From the NCBI GenBank assembly GCA_029959085.1, contig JARWIR010000042.1:5736544-5800543 (forward strand): a stretch of DNA of 64,000 bases, given 5' to 3'. The position numbers and the translations under genes were made by a program. The notes beneath the pieces were generated by a model. It made no database searches. It was given only the letters and a program-made list of their open reading frames with translations, and was not told the origin of the DNA. Positions 39,275 through 52,642 of the stretch are shown here, in pieces (positions within the stretch are counted from its first letter, which is position 1; every line of letters starts with the position of its first letter). Origin of the DNA: Nemophila menziesii (taxonomy: Eukaryota; Streptophyta; Magnoliopsida; Boraginales; Hydrophyllaceae).

Positions 39275-42200
39275 GTTACAGCCTAGTGAGTTTTGTTTGC
39301 TTATTTATAATTACAATAATAATATCTGGTATTTATTTGTTAATAAGTATTTGTTTGATCAAACAGGTTAATTCAAGATTTCATGGACACACCGGTCAAG
39401 ACAACAATCAAACTTTGATCAAACCATGACATATTATGGATTATTTTTATAACGTAGTCAATTTGGTAATTTTATTTTGTGTTATTCAAATATTCAATAT
39501 TATTATGTTGTTGAATTTGATGTGGAATACTATGTTGTTGATTTTGAAGTGGAATATTCTGTTGTTGATTTTGATTTGGAATATTGGGAATATTATGTTG
39601 TTTATTTAATAGGTATTTTTGTTTTTGGAAATTGTTATTATTTTAGAAATATTAAAATCTGATTCCATCATTAGGGACGATATAGTCGTCGCTAATGAGT
39701 ATATTTGGTCGCTAATGATAAATGTATTTAGCGACGAGTTTTTTAATAAGATCTCGTCGCTAATTATAAATATCATTAACAACGATATTTTGCCGTCATT
39801 GATGAGTGGTTTTGATAAATAATAAATAAAAAATATCATCACCAACGAATCTACTCGAAAAATATAATGATAAAAATCTAATTTTTGATAAATTGAAATG
39901 ACGGTGTCATTTTCGCGGGTGTATTTCCACTTGTCAGTAGTAAGGACAAGTGTCACCGCTAATGACTCTTGATAATTAAAAAAATTTAGACTATCTTTAG
40001 CGATGATATTTAGATTTATTAGGGACGATAAGACGTCATCACTAATGGTAAACACTATAAAGAACTGAACGAGACCTCTCAGCTCATTTCATTTCAAACA
40101 CGGTTTTTTCCCGATTCCTCTATGGATTTAGGCGACAAAAAGCGAGTCAGAATCAAGCAACAAATACTTACAACGTATTTAATTTTCATCTCCAATTTAT
40201 TTCAATAAAATTAAAACTTAATTCGTAGCTTTAATTAATTTTCTGTAATCGTTAGGGTAAACATCAATTTTTGCTCGAGCCTCTTCTCCCAAGCTCATCT
40301 CCACCGTACCATTTGTGCCTCAACACTCTCCTCTCCAATAACAAGTTAGATCGTTGTTTTATACTGATTAAATTATTCTTAAAGTTAATTGCGTTATTGG
40401 TCCTTATTTTAAGCGAGTTAAATGCATTATAGTAGGGTGATTAACCTATGGAGTCTTGGAGACAAAATTCATGGTATATAAGGAACTTGTTGATAGGTTT
40501 TTTCTTCAAAGAGGCAACACAAATACTAAAATACTATAATACTCTCAAATAAAATAAAAATTGTAAGAAAACAAATAACAAATGACAAAATTTATATGAA
40601 GACAAATAACAAGTAGAAGACCGAATCACTGAGTAACACTATTCATCTCTGGGCACCATCACCGACCACCACCGATGCCGCCATCAGAAAATATCTGAGT
40701 ATCAGAAAAATATCTAAGTAGCAGAATAATTCTTTGAGTACGGGCTGCGCGTGGCTAGAGTCATAAGTTTGACTGTACGAGGGAGTGTACCTCCTTGCTA
40801 CAAATCGTGGGAAATGGTTCCACCCAACCTTGTCTAGTGATATTTGATAAATTGAGGGTAATTACAATTTCCATGTGTTTAATAATTATTGTGTTGTAAA
40901 GAAATTGATGTAACTTTGATGAAGGACTTTTTGTATTTGGATGACTGGAGGAGGAGGCCAGATTGGATTGAGATATTGAACCGCTAAACGAATTTGTGTG
41001 GAGATATACAGGGATACCAAAAACTATATCAAACGATATTACTATCGCTAGCGCAAAAAACCCAATGATATGAAGGACGTGGACTGGGAAAAAAGCTGTG
41101 CGTATGGGGACTGCCAAAAAGCCTAGGTTCGAGTCTTATTGGTTTTAAAATTCAATAATTATATGTTTATTTTGTTTAGTAATTTATTTGTTTTGAAATT
41201 TAAAAAATACAAAACCTAGAAAAGGCTAATAAATCCAACAAGTGAAGCAAGGACGCCCGAGTGGTGCTGCGTCGCTTCTTTTCTTGCAGAGGCGGGAAAC
41301 ATTACTAGAGGTGGATATATTAGTTTTTTTTATTGTTTCTTTATTCTAAATCTAATTCATTGATTATTTTTTGGCACAAGAGGGATATAGACAACCACCG
41401 AAGGCCCCATAATTATTAGAGGGAGGGGAACCAAGTTTAAAATTGTCTCTGATAGCTCGGTTCTTTTATGAAGTCGGGTTCGATAAAGAAGCGAATAAGT
41501 GGAGGGTCGAGCGATTTCATAAATCTAATGTAATATTTTTGATGTTTACTATTTTAACAAATATTAAAATTTGTTTCTGATAACAAATATAAAAAATAAT
41601 TAGTGGTGATATGTTTGTTTTGTTTAACATGCAGCATTGACACATCATATGCGCTCATTGACCACACATGTGGGGTCACATGATGGTTCGAGTGGACCTT
41701 CATTTTCTCGGCAGACGGTTGTCAGTGTCGTTGAAAAGGACAGGGTAAGGAACACGGGGATGGGTACCCGGTGTTGGCCTAAAACTAAAGGGAAAGAGGA
41801 AAGATGCTGACGAAGCACAATTACATTAGAGATGGATTCTAGGGCATGATCGAATACTTTAATGAGTGTATGATAACACAAATTTTTTAGCGTTTTACTC
41901 TTCATGCCGATTGATCCACGACCTTTATTTACATTACTCACCATATTATGGGTATTGATCAGATGAACACATTTATGTCTTAATTTAATGATGAGCGGGA
42001 AAGTCAAGGTCTACCGACATTCAACCTTTTCAAGCACTGCCGACAAGATCGCGCTCCTCCTATAGGGTTCCACTTCTCCCATTCATCCTCTAGCAGGTTC
42101 TACCCCTCCAGCTTGTAATCGTACACGCCTCATAGATAAAGATGATGAGAATATTTTAGTCTATTATTAGTAATCCAGAGTTTGTTTTTTGTATATTCAG

Positions 42201-42905
42201 ACTACGCTTTTAATATTTTGTGTATAATTTATATTAGTATTTTGGTATTTTTTTCCCTATCGTTAACATTATATGTATAATATATTTCGCAATTCATATT
42301 TCTAATCTATTAAAATATTTTATTGATAAATCAAATAACAAACGTAATTAATTATATTAACTAACAAAAATTACTGTAACGAAATTTAATTTTAAAAATT
42401 TACATTCATTAGTGACGACTCGTTGCTATAGATCTTCAAATAAGGGATGAAAATGTTGTTCGTAATGAGTAAGTTATTACCAACCAAAATTTTGTTGGTA
42501 AAGATGTATAATAATCACCAACGAACTTTTCGTCACTAATAATGTGATCGATAGCAACAAAATTGTCGTGCCAACTAAAGTAGCCAAGTAATAGCGACGA
42601 AATATATTGTCGGAAATGACTCCTAGTATGCCAGCGAAAGAATTCGTCGATAATGAGTCAGTCATTAACGATGACATATTTTGTTACTAAAAAATTGATA
42701 TGTCATCGTTATTGATAAATGCAATTTATCGCAAAAAACCGAGTATCATTAAAGGCAGAATATATTATTTTATTGTTAAAGGTTAAATTTAACGAACTCT
42801 TTAGAGACAACATGTAATCGCTTAGATGAAACCCTACAATCAGTGATAAAATACCATATCATTAAAAATAACGCGCGTCAACCCTAATGATAATTATTGT
42901 AGCAC
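39275..42905. mobile_element. Degenerate CACTA-like (En/Spm) DNA, tentative
   Basis: Two zones (39655-40045 and about 42400-42870) are dense in both orientations of TCGTCGCTAAT / TTAGCGACGA-type motifs, typical of subterminal repeats in plant CACTA elements. A TTGTAG near 42896-42901 could be a decayed end, but no clean CACTACAA ends or 3 bp duplication were found. 40046-42399 holds only short open frames without recognisable domains. 39505-39605 is an imperfect ~33 bp repeat (GTTGTTGATTTTGA units). The two zones may be from different copies. Confidence 0.35.
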
Positions 42906-43194
42906 TGTTCTAACCTAACTGAGTAATAGTATTTGATCATCGTACAAAAGATCTACTCATCTTAGCTTGCGCTTTGGAAATCTTTGGGAGGTTTTAAGTA
43001 CCCTACATTTCCACCTATTAAATCTTGATGCCCGGTTCTTCATTGATGGAGTCATTTTGAATTAATTCATGTTCTAACCAGAGTTCTTTTTATTTTTAAC
43101 ATTTTTGAAGAAAATATTTTAAAAAAATTTTATGGGAGAAAATAATTGCAAAAATAATCTAAAGGAACGCTTTCTTTACACCTATTATTTTAAT
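42906..43194. other. Unassigned AT-rich spacer
   Basis: Nothing recognisable on either strand between the CACTA-like zone and the copia target duplication. Confidence 0.5.
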
Positions 43195-43199
43195 CAACC

Positions 43200-43518
43200 T
43201 GATAAATCTAATAGTTGTTGAACTATTAGTGATCAATCTTAATTGATCATCTAAGATTCATAAACAAAGCTAAAACTTGAACAAGAAGAAAAGTTGGAGA
43301 AGAAGAAGAAAGAGAGAGAGAGAATGAAAATGAAAGTAAAGAATCTTTTCTTGTTAGCTTTCAATTACAAGTGTGATGTTATATATATACAACATTCTAA
43401 TCAAAAGCTGTAAAACGTAACAAACTAACTAACTAAGTTTTCTTATTTATGTTTTAGTCCCTGCACTCTTTTTCTCTATCTTTTCTAACTCTATTTTATC
43501 ACACCTTGTACTCCAAGA
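43200..43518 (-). repeat. 3' LTR of the copia element
   Basis: TGATAAATC..CTCCAAGA in plus orientation; the minus-strand start is TCTTGG, not the usual TGTTGG. Polypurine tract (minus AAGGGGGC) follows at 43519-43527. Confidence 0.92.
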
Positions 43519-44061
43519 GCCCCCTTCAAGCTGAGCATGGATATTAGAAATGTTCAGCTTGGACAAATTATGATGAAAAACAAGCAAGGACAATGGTTTG
43601 GTGAACATATCAGCAAGTTGGAGGTTTGAAGGTATATGAAAAAGCTTGATTACTCCAGCTTGAATTTTTTCTCGTGTAATCTTGCAATCAATGTCTACAT
43701 GCTTTGTGCGCTCGTGATGTACAGGATTTGTAGACATAGCAACTGCTGACTTGCTATCTGAATATACAAGAGCTGGAAAATCATGTTTAAAACCATAATC
43801 TCTCAAAGCATAAAGTATCCATTGGATTTCACAAGTAGTAGCAGCTAATGCTCTGTATTCAGCCTCAGCTGATGACTTACTTATTGTGGTTTGTTTTTTG
43901 CTTTTCCATGAGATTAAAGAATCTCCTAAGAATATGCAAAAACCTGTAACACTCCTTCTAGTATCCAAACACCCTGCCCAATCACTATCACAATAGGCCT
44001 TCAACTTTATCTCAGAAGAAGAAGAGAAGAATAACCTCTGTCCTGGAGTCATTTTGATGTA
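43447..44061 (-). pseudogene. pol: Copia RNase H
   Basis: Continues in the RT frame after a single TAA at about 44059-44061. Motifs AYCDSDWAGCLDTRRSVTG, SWKSKKQTTISKSSAEAEYR and HVDIDCKITREKI, typical of copia RNase H. It ends near the polypurine tract; the last codons of the open frame run into the LTR, with no true stop before it. Confidence 0.92.
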
Positions 44062-45105
44062 TTAAAGAACTCTTTGAGCTGCATTCCAGTGATTTATAGA
44101 TGGATTTGACAAGAATTGGCTTAAAGAATTCACTGAATAAGCAATGTTAGGTCTTGTTATAGTCAAATATAACAACCTGCCAATTAATCTCCTATATGAA
44201 GATGGATTATCAATAGTATGATCATCATCTTGTCTGAGCTTTAATGTTGATTCCATAGGAAAATTTACTGGTTTTGCACCTAAAACACCACACTCACTGA
44301 GTATATCAAGTGCATACTTCCTTTGGCACAATGAAATCCCAGTAGATTTTCTTGCAACTTCAATACCAAGAAAATATTTAAGCTCACCTAAGTCTTTGAT
44401 GGTGAATTCCTTATGTAAGAAAGCTTTTAAGTTGTTGATTTCTTGTAAAATGTTACTTGTAATGATAATGTCATCAACATATACCAATAAAGCGATAAAA
44501 CTTGATTCATTTTTCTTTATAAAAAGGCTGTAATCACTTGAAGAATGAATGAAACCATAATTCTCCAAAGAAGAGGACAATTTTGCAAACCACTGTCTAG
44601 ATACTTGTTTGAGGCCATACAAGCTCTTCTTAAGTTTACACACTGTATTTTTAGGAGCTTGAAGACCTTTAGGAATAGTCATGTAAACCTGTTCATCCAA
44701 TTCACCATGAAGAAAGGCATTATTAACATCTAATTGATGTAAGTGCCAGTTCTGAGAAGAGGCTAAAGCTAGAATTAACCTTATGGAAACTATTTTAGCC
44801 ACAGGTGAGAATGTATCAAAGAAGTCAAGACCTTCTTGTTGATTGTAGCCTTTAGCTACTAAACGAGCTTTGTGTCTTTCTAGAGAGCCATCAGCTTTAA
44901 ATTTCAACTTAAAAACCCATTTACAACCTATAGGTTTCATAGAGGGAGTTAATTCAACAATGTCCCAAGTATTGTTGTCTTGTAGAGCATCAAGCTCAGT
45001 TTGAATGGCTAAGGTCCATTCTTTAGACATTGAGGCTTCTTTATATGACCTCGGTTCTTTTTGTATAGATATATTTTCAATGTAATTGGCATATTTAGGT
45101 GCCAA
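44062..45105 (-). pseudogene. pol: Copia reverse transcriptase
   Basis: RVT_2-type RT. KEWTLAIQTELDALQDNNTW, GCKWVFKLKFKADGS, ARLVAKGYNQQEG, FFDTFSPVAK, QLDVNNAFLHGEL and catalytic YVDDIIITS. No ATG; the frame begins in the integrase-RT linker after a stop. Open for 347 residues. Confidence 0.93.
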
Positions 45106-45302
45106 TTTTGCAGAACTAATGAAATCTTGAATAGGATAAAGGATAGGCTGATGATTTTGTTGACAATGTCAGGCTGAATGAGTGATATAATCTTTTAGAT
45201 AAGTAGGTGGTTGTCTTGTTCTTGAAGGTCTAGTAGATTGGGTATTTAGAGGTGTTGGTTGAGAATTAGAAGGTGGTGGTTGAGGATTAGAAATAGAAGT
45301 AC

Positions 45303-47204
45303 TTAAAGGCTCAATGTAAGTATTGGTAGGGGGAATAAATAGGTATGATAGTCTTCAACATGAGTGATTTCTGAGAAAGGGAATGATGATTCATGAAAAA
45401 CAACATTTCTAGATATAATAATCTTGTTGTTTATGATATCTAAAAGCTTATAACCCTTAGTTGTGGTTGGATAACCAAGAAAGACACATTTTCTAGCTCT
45501 TTGATCAAACTTGCTTCTATTTTGTTGAAGTGTAGAAGCATAACATAGTGATCCAAAAACCCTTATATGGTCTAACTTTGGAGGTTTATTATATAATTTT
45601 TCATATGGTGTGAGGTTATCAAGTAGGGGTGTGGGTAATCTGTTGATAATGTAGGCTGAGGTGAGTATAGAATCAGCCCAAAATTGTAAGGGAAGGTTTG
45701 CTTGAAACATAATAGCTCTAGTAGTTGTGAGTAGATGTTGATGTTTTCTCTCTACAAGGCCATTTTGTTGTGGTGTTTCAACACAACTTAGTTGATGAAT
45801 AATCCCATTAGTTGTATAGAAGTTATGTAAATTGAACTCAGGACCATTATCACTTCTAATAATCTTGATCTTCTTATTAAACTGAGTTAACACCATTGCA
45901 TAAAAGCTAAGTAGATGTTGACTTACTTCGGATTTTGTTATCATAAGGTATATCCATGTACCTCTACTATAGTCATCAACAATGGTAAGGAAATACTTAT
46001 GACCATCAAAAGAAATTTCTTTAAAAGGACCCCATATATCACAATGGATCAAATCAAAACACGAGTTTGTACAAGAAATAGATAATGGAAAACTAAGCTT
46101 CTTTTGTTTAGCATAATGACAAGAATCACATATACTATTGTTTAAGAAATATAGAGAAGGTTCAATCTTCTTGAGTGCAAGAAGTTTTGCTTTAGAAGGA
46201 TGACCCAATCTTGAATGCCACAAGTCAATCTGAGCTTTAGAAGTATGAAACACCTTATGAATCTGCATATTTGGCTGGAGATGATATAGGCCATTTCTTT
46301 CATAGGCAATCCCAATCATCATCTTGTGTTGAGCATCCTGAAGTGTACAGTAAGATGAATGAAAAGTAACTATAACACTTGAATCATGTGTTAGTTTGGA
46401 AATTGAAATCAAATTGCATTTGAAAGCAGGAACACACAATACATTTTTCAATGTAAGGTGTTTGTTTATGCATATATCTCCTCTTTGTGTAGCCATAACA
46501 ATCTCTCCATTTGGTAAAGTAACAGCTATGTTAACACTATGTAACTGTGTTGTATATAAAGATGATGAATAGACAAGATGATCAGTAGCACCTGTATCTA
46601 AAATCCAAGAAGAGTTATGAGGAATACCTTCTGCAATAGTGACTTGATGAACAGCTGAGCTTGATGATTGATTTGTGTGAGCTAAATCCATTAGTTTACT
46701 CACTTCTTCATCTGTAAATTCATAAGAACTCAGAGGTTTAGACTCATTGCTCACTTCATCTTGAGTATTAACCAAATGCGCAAAACTATGTGTTTGATTT
46801 TGAGGCTGCCTTTTCCCTTTGTGAACCCAGCCGATTGGATAACCATGAAGTTTGAAACATTTATCCACTGTATGTCCTGTGTAACCACAGTTTGTGCAAA
46901 CAACTTTTCTCCTATCTGCATAACTGTGTGTGTTCTGGTTATTTTTGGTGTAAAAGGCATGAGTAGGTGTGATGAACATAGAATTTGAGAGTGATCTTTG
47001 GCTCTCTTCTTGAAGTAACATAGAAAATACAGAGTTCATTGAAGGTAAAGGACTCGTCAACAAGATTTGACTCCTAACAGTTGCGTAGAAATCATTTAAG
47101 CCGATTAAGAACTTGATTACAAAGTCATTGTTTTGCCTTTCAATGAGAGTATCAAGAATTTTAAAAGTACATTGATTCATACTTCCACATGTACATGAAG
47201 GCAT
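45303..47204 (-). pseudogene. pol: Copia gag C-terminus, protease and integrase
   Basis: 633 open residues: zinc knuckle C103-C106-H111-C116 (CTNCGYTGHTVDKC), protease SSWILDTGATDHLV (D203), integrase zinc site (H330, H335, C359, C362), core HCDIWGPF (D389), RSDNGPEF (D452) and NGLVERKHQH (E485), then the LPTPLLDNLTPYEKLYNKPP and RKCVFLGYPTTTKGYK segments. It ends in a frameshift before RT. D452 and E485 are separated by 32 residues, slightly short of the usual 35. Confidence 0.93.
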
Positions 47205-47671
47205 AGGTCTAAGATGAACATATTCGTCCCATAGATTCTTAAATTTTGCAAAGAACTCAGAAATTGAAGATGAATCTTGAGAAGCAGAGCTTAAAGATTT
47301 TTCAAGAAAGTAAACTCTCGTACCATTACTCTTTTCAAAACGAGTTTTAATTTCTTATACAAATCATGTGCAGAATTCACATATAGCAAACTAACTCTAA
47401 TGTCTCGAGAAATAGAATTGAGTAACCATGAGAGTACCAGATTATTAGCTCGGTTCCAAGCAGAAAACAGAGCTAAATCGGTCAACGGAGGTTGAAGGAT
47501 TTCGCCGTTTATGAATCCAAACTTGTTCTTCACGGATAATGCGATCTCAATTGCACGTGTCCATGATAGAAAATTGTCGTTTGTGAGTGGCTCAGCAACA
47601 AGTGAAGCACCTGTTCTTTCACTTGGATGAATATAGTAAGGAGATGAAAAAATTTCTGTGATTGTCGCCAT
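47205..47671 (-). pseudogene. gag: Copia gag N-terminal part
   Basis: ATG at 47671. YYIHPSERTGASLVAEPLTN and LSWTRAIEIALSVKNKFGFI are the conserved start of plant copia Gag (Retrotran_gag_3 type). A frameshift near 47330 sends the rest (SSSISEFFAKFKNLWDEYV) into the frame of 47204. Confidence 0.9.
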
Positions 47672-47752
47672 TGATGAAGCTTCAAGAAGAGCTTGAATAT
47701 TCTTGATCTAAAGCAAGAATGAGGTTTATTTTGTGCGGAAGAATCTAGATTA

Positions 47753-47764
47753 CATCTGATACCA
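47753..47764 (-). other. Primer binding site of copia element
   Basis: Minus strand TGGTATCAGAT, directly after the LTR; complements the 3' end of tRNA-iMet. Confidence 0.88.
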
Positions 47765-48090
47765 TGATAAATCTAATAGTTGTTGAACTATTAGTGATCA
47801 ATCTTAATTGATCATCTAAGCTTCATAAAAAAAGCTAAAACTTGAACAAGAAGAAAGTTGCAGAAGAAGAAGAAAGAGAGAGAGAATGAAAATGAAAGTA
47901 AAGAATCTTTTCTTGTTAGCTTTCAATTACAAGTGTGATGGTATATATATATATATATATACAACATTCTAATCAAAAGCTGTAAAACGTAACAAACTAA
48001 CTAACTAAGTTTTCTTATTTATGTTTTAGTCCCTGCACTCTTTTTCTCTATCTTTTCTAACTCTATTTTATCACACCTTGTACTCCAAGA
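47765..48090 (-). repeat. 5' LTR of the copia element
   Basis: Matches 43200-43518 with few changes and a longer TA run near 47943-47961. Confidence 0.92.
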
Positions 48091-48095
48091 CAACC

Positions 48096-50805
48096 TATTA
48101 AATTAATCAATCTATTATTTAACTTAATTTTAAAATAGAGAAAATGCCACTTAAGGTTTTGAACACACCACCCTCTTCTAAATCTCAACCCCACTTTTCT
48201 TCTCTTCTTACTAAAGACCTCAATAAGATTTTAACACATGAGACCTAATATCCCAATTACAATTATACCCTCTTTATATTTTTTTCTTCTATATATACTA
48301 ATTTAGAAACCATAATATTATATTTTTCAGATCTACTTTCTCTCACCTCCCTATTCTCCCCATTTTCCCCCTCCAGACGTGAGCTAGGGCACAACCTCCC
48401 CAAACCTCCACCACCACCATAACACCACCATAACACCACCACCACCATAACACCACCACCATAACACCACCACCACCAAGTATGTTTCTATTAAAGCCCG
48501 ACCACCACCACCACTAAATGGCCACCCCACCAACACCACCGAGCTCAACTGTCTTCTCCGATGCTGCGAGGACCTGCTGCAATGGCCACGAACAAGCCAC
48601 CACCGCTGTCAGCCACCACAAGCCTCGACGAGGCCACCATAACACCACCGAGCTCAACTGTCTTCTCCGATGCTGCCTCCAGTTGAGCTTCGAACGGCGG
48701 ACCTCCTATGGCGAACAACACTGCAACGAATAGCCACCTCCCCATTTTGAGCTGGAGCAGATTTAGATCTGCTTTCTACGGTGAAGCAACAACCGTTCGC
48801 CACCATCTTCGTTTCTTCCATCGCCGGAGCTCAAAACAGCGTTGCAGAAGAAGAGAAGCTCCACCTTTATCCTCCAGCTTCTTCTCGTCGGCGCTGCGAG
48901 GATCTGGAAGCTTGAAACCACCACCACCAACATAACACCACCACCTTTATCCTCCAGCTTCTTCCTCGGCGCAACAACCGACAAGAACAGGGCTGCCATG
49001 GAGAGCTTCATCTCAGCGCCGCCATGGATTGCCTCATCTTCTCCGAAGCACCATGGAGAAGCAGTTCGCGTTTTCCGGTAGCTCCATTTTTGAGCTGGAG
49101 CAGATCTGCTTTCTACAGCGACGCGTGAAGATGCATTTTTTTTGGATTAGCGTACACAGTACGCTTGAGTAGGGTTTTTTTATTTTTTTTATCTGGTTTG
49201 ACCAAATCTGGTCAAAGTAAAAGTTAGTTTTGAATTTGATTATTTTTTGTAATTCATTTGAAAATTGAAAGAAATTGGAATAAAATATTATTTTTGTCTT
49301 TTTACTCCTTGATTTTAATTATGCTCATCAAAATTAATCGGAGTACTCAGCAAAATATCAGAGTACTCAGCAAAATTATCAGAGTACTCAGCAAAATTAT
49401 CGGAGTACTCAGCAAAATTGTCGGAGTACTCAGCAAAAATGTCGGAGTACTCAGCAATTGTCTGAGTACTCAGCAATTGTCTGAGTACTCAGCAATTGTC
49501 TGAGTACTCAGCAAATTGTCGGAGTACTCAGCAAATTGCGCCGATACTCTATGTTTTTCCGGTGACCGGTGACTGGTGGCCGGAGGTCGGAGGTCGGTGA
49601 TCGGTGATAGGAGGTTGGAGGTAGGTGGGTAGTGGTAGGTAGTGGAGAGAGAAACAGTGACATCACACTTTTTTGTCTTTTAGTGTTAGTAAGGGTAGGA
49701 AAGACAATTGTCAAAACAGAGGTCTCTCATAAGAAAAATCTCTGGACCATACTCTATAGAGAAGAATCTTTGTCTTCAAGACCCTATATATAATTCACCC
49801 TTTAAAATATTCCTATAAAAAGTGCCTTTACTTAAAATAAAATAAAATCTGGCCAACGATCTTTCTAAGGTGCTTATCACATCCTCGTCTCATTTTTTTT
49901 ATCTCTTTACAGGGCTGCAAAATCCGTTGCAGGCTAAGGGAAGTAAGCAAAAGCCCCGAGCTCCTTAACACATACTAACATACTATCAGAATTACCAGCC
50001 AAGATACAGGTAGGATTTCAAAATTCGATTACATCTTAGCGCAAAAACATTACCACATACGTAGTTTTCTTATATATATTTTATGTTACTGCTTAGGAGG
50101 CTAATGGACTTGATCTACATGTATATTACAGTGATACTCAGTTGAGACCATAAGATATCTCCCGTGTCTAGAATCAAATGGCTCTATCATGTAGAACAAT
50201 AAATAAACATATACATACATATATGAGCTCATATGCAAAATATGATTGAAAGAAGAAGGGCTATTAGTTTCACTAATAGAAAAGTGAACTGGAAATCACA
50301 GGCATTTGCACAAAAACCCAGTCTATCTTGTGGCTCATAAAAATTTGGGAGAAAATTTAATGGAGACTTAGATGCATTATTACATGATTATATAAAGAGA
50401 GTCAAACCATTTTGATCATCACAGGCTTAAGCATTACAATAACACCACCACCGGCGTCTGAATCATCAACAACAACACTAGAAGAAAAATAAAGAAAAAT
50501 GTATAAATGTCAGTGTGTGTCTAGAATAGATCGATAAGAAGTGTTGAAATCATCGGTTGACAGGAGAGGGCAGTCACTAGAAATATCCCTTTGTAAAAGC
50601 TTAACTTTGGTAACTAAAGTTACTAGTTAATGAATATATTTTTAGTTTAAAGATGGTCGGTCAACAAATTTTTGTAGGTAGAAATATAATTGTTGAGCTG
50701 ATTAAGTTAATGGGCTAATTATAATAATTTTTGTAATTATTTTGTCTCAAAAAAATTTCTTGAAACTATTTTTCTTAAAATGTTAAAAATAAACTCGTTC
50801 TAACC
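48096..50805. other. Unassigned repeat-rich DNA
   Basis: No gene is supported. 48405-48480 is a CACCAT/CACC-rich simple repeat. GAGCTCAACTGTCTTCTCCG occurs twice (near 48541 and 48650), a local duplication. 48500-49080 is GC-richer than its surroundings and could be a captured exon-like fragment, but its frames show no known domain. 49339-49539 is a minisatellite. Similar short ends (AAAATGCCACTT near 48143; AAGTGCC near 49820, inverted) hint at one mobile element spanning 48139-49835, not proven. 49840-50805 shows nothing recognisable. Confidence 0.4.
49339..49539. repeat. Minisatellite, ten 19-21 bp units containing GAGTACTC
   Basis: Each unit has the form (C)GGAGTACTCAGCAAAATTNT with G/T and A/G variants and small length changes. 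GAGTACTC is self-complementary, so a palindrome recurs every 19-21 bp. Confidence 0.93.
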
Positions 50806-50815
50806 ACATAGAAAG

Positions 50816-51034
50816 TTATTTGGAATATGTTAAAAAGAAACCCGGAGTGGAAACTCAATCATATCACAAGAGAACATAATAAACTGGCAGATGGAGCTTC
50901 AAAAGAGATTAGGAAAACAGGAATAGTTGATCAATGGTTGTTTGAAATAGACACTAGTAGTATAAATCCAATGTATTTGTATCACAATCTGTAACATCTA
51001 TTTTGACTTTAATGGACAAAAAAAAAAAAAAAAA
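50816..51034 (+). mobile_element. 5'-truncated LINE insertion, 3' end of RNase H-like domain plus poly(A)
   Basis: 50821-50994 encodes WNMLKRNPEWKLNHITREHN, KLADGASKEIRKTG and a stop, the end of the RNase H-like (RVT_3) domain in plant L1-type LINEs, followed by a 17 A tail at 51018-51034. The 10 bp ACATAGAAAG is present at 50806-50815 and 51034-51043, a target duplication. About 219 bp in total. Confidence 0.88.
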
Positions 51035-51043
51035 CATAGAAAG

Positions 51044-51650
51044 GCCAAAAACACCTACCCAGGAGTTAAAATTGGAATGAGCATTACGTTGCCACATTTC
51101 ACATTAGAGGAAAACAAAAATTAAATTCTCAAATAAGCCAATTTTTCAATTAAAATCCTAGTTACAAAAAATTATTTTTGAAGTTCAAATTTCAAGTTTT
51201 TGCTTTCTGTTTTTACTTTTTTACTATTGTTCTACATAGGTACGGATCCGTACCCATGATAATTTTTTATTTTGATTCGCTTATTCCCTTTTTGTCAAGT
51301 TTCATACTTATATGGGTTGGCCCCATCAAGAACAAAAATTAGTTGGGTTTGTACCCATAAAGAACAAAGCTGGCCTTTGAACACAAAATGAATTTTAACT
51401 CATGTGGGCTGTACCCATGTACCTAGACAGGAACAAAAAAACATAAATAGCTAAAACTCCTTGGATCAAATATACACTATACAAACATTTTATGACCCAT
51501 ATCGGGCTGGCCCCATTACAAACAATAATTATAGTTGGGGCTGGCCCCAGTACCAACACTAAATATATTTTGGGCCTGAACCCGTCACCAACAAAACTAT
51601 CTGGGGCTGGCCCCATAATGTTCGACAATAATAAAAAAAACGCATCTGCT
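51044..51650. repeat. Region with ~33 bp imperfect repeats of GGGCTGGCCCCA
   Basis: Units of the form TGGG(G)CTGGCCCCA or TGGG..GTACCCA start near 51313, 51344, 51405, 51503, 51536, 51571 and 51602, mostly 31-36 bp apart and separated by A-rich ACCAACAA-type spacers. A perfect 16 bp palindrome GGTACGGATCCGTACC lies at 51239-51254. 51044-51230 shows nothing recognisable. Confidence 0.6.
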
Positions 51651-52640
<990 letters not shown>

Positions 52641-52642
52641 TG

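Larger units (their letters stand above)
43200..48090 (-). mobile_element. Ty1/copia retrotransposon (4891 bp)
   Basis: LTRs 43200-43518 and 47765-48090 (319 and 326 bp; the length difference is mainly a TA repeat) are flanked by a perfect 5 bp duplication CAACC (43195-43199 and 48091-48095). PBS TGGTATCAG (minus, from 47764) matches tRNA-iMet. Gene order gag, protease, integrase, RT, RNase H, with integrase before RT as in copia. Frameshifts in gag and between integrase and RT, plus a stop before RNase H, make it inactive, but the near-identical LTRs suggest it is fairly recent. Confidence 0.95.

Noticed and set aside
39606..40055. 149-codon minus-strand open frame
   Set aside because: AT-rich, low-complexity (I/S/N-rich) and lies on the CACTA-like subterminal repeats; no domain.
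41100..41140. GGTTCGAGTCT resembling a Pol III B box, possible SINE or tRNA relic
   Set aside because: No matching A box at the right distance, no tRNA fold, no poly(A) or target duplication.
40761..42007. 118- and 120-codon minus-strand open frames as host genes
   Set aside because: No recognisable domain, composition like random AT-rich sequence, inside a probable transposon.
49905..50025. Exon-like segment bounded by TTTACAG and CAG-GTAGG
   Set aside because: All three frames contain stops or no known motif; no adjoining exon found.
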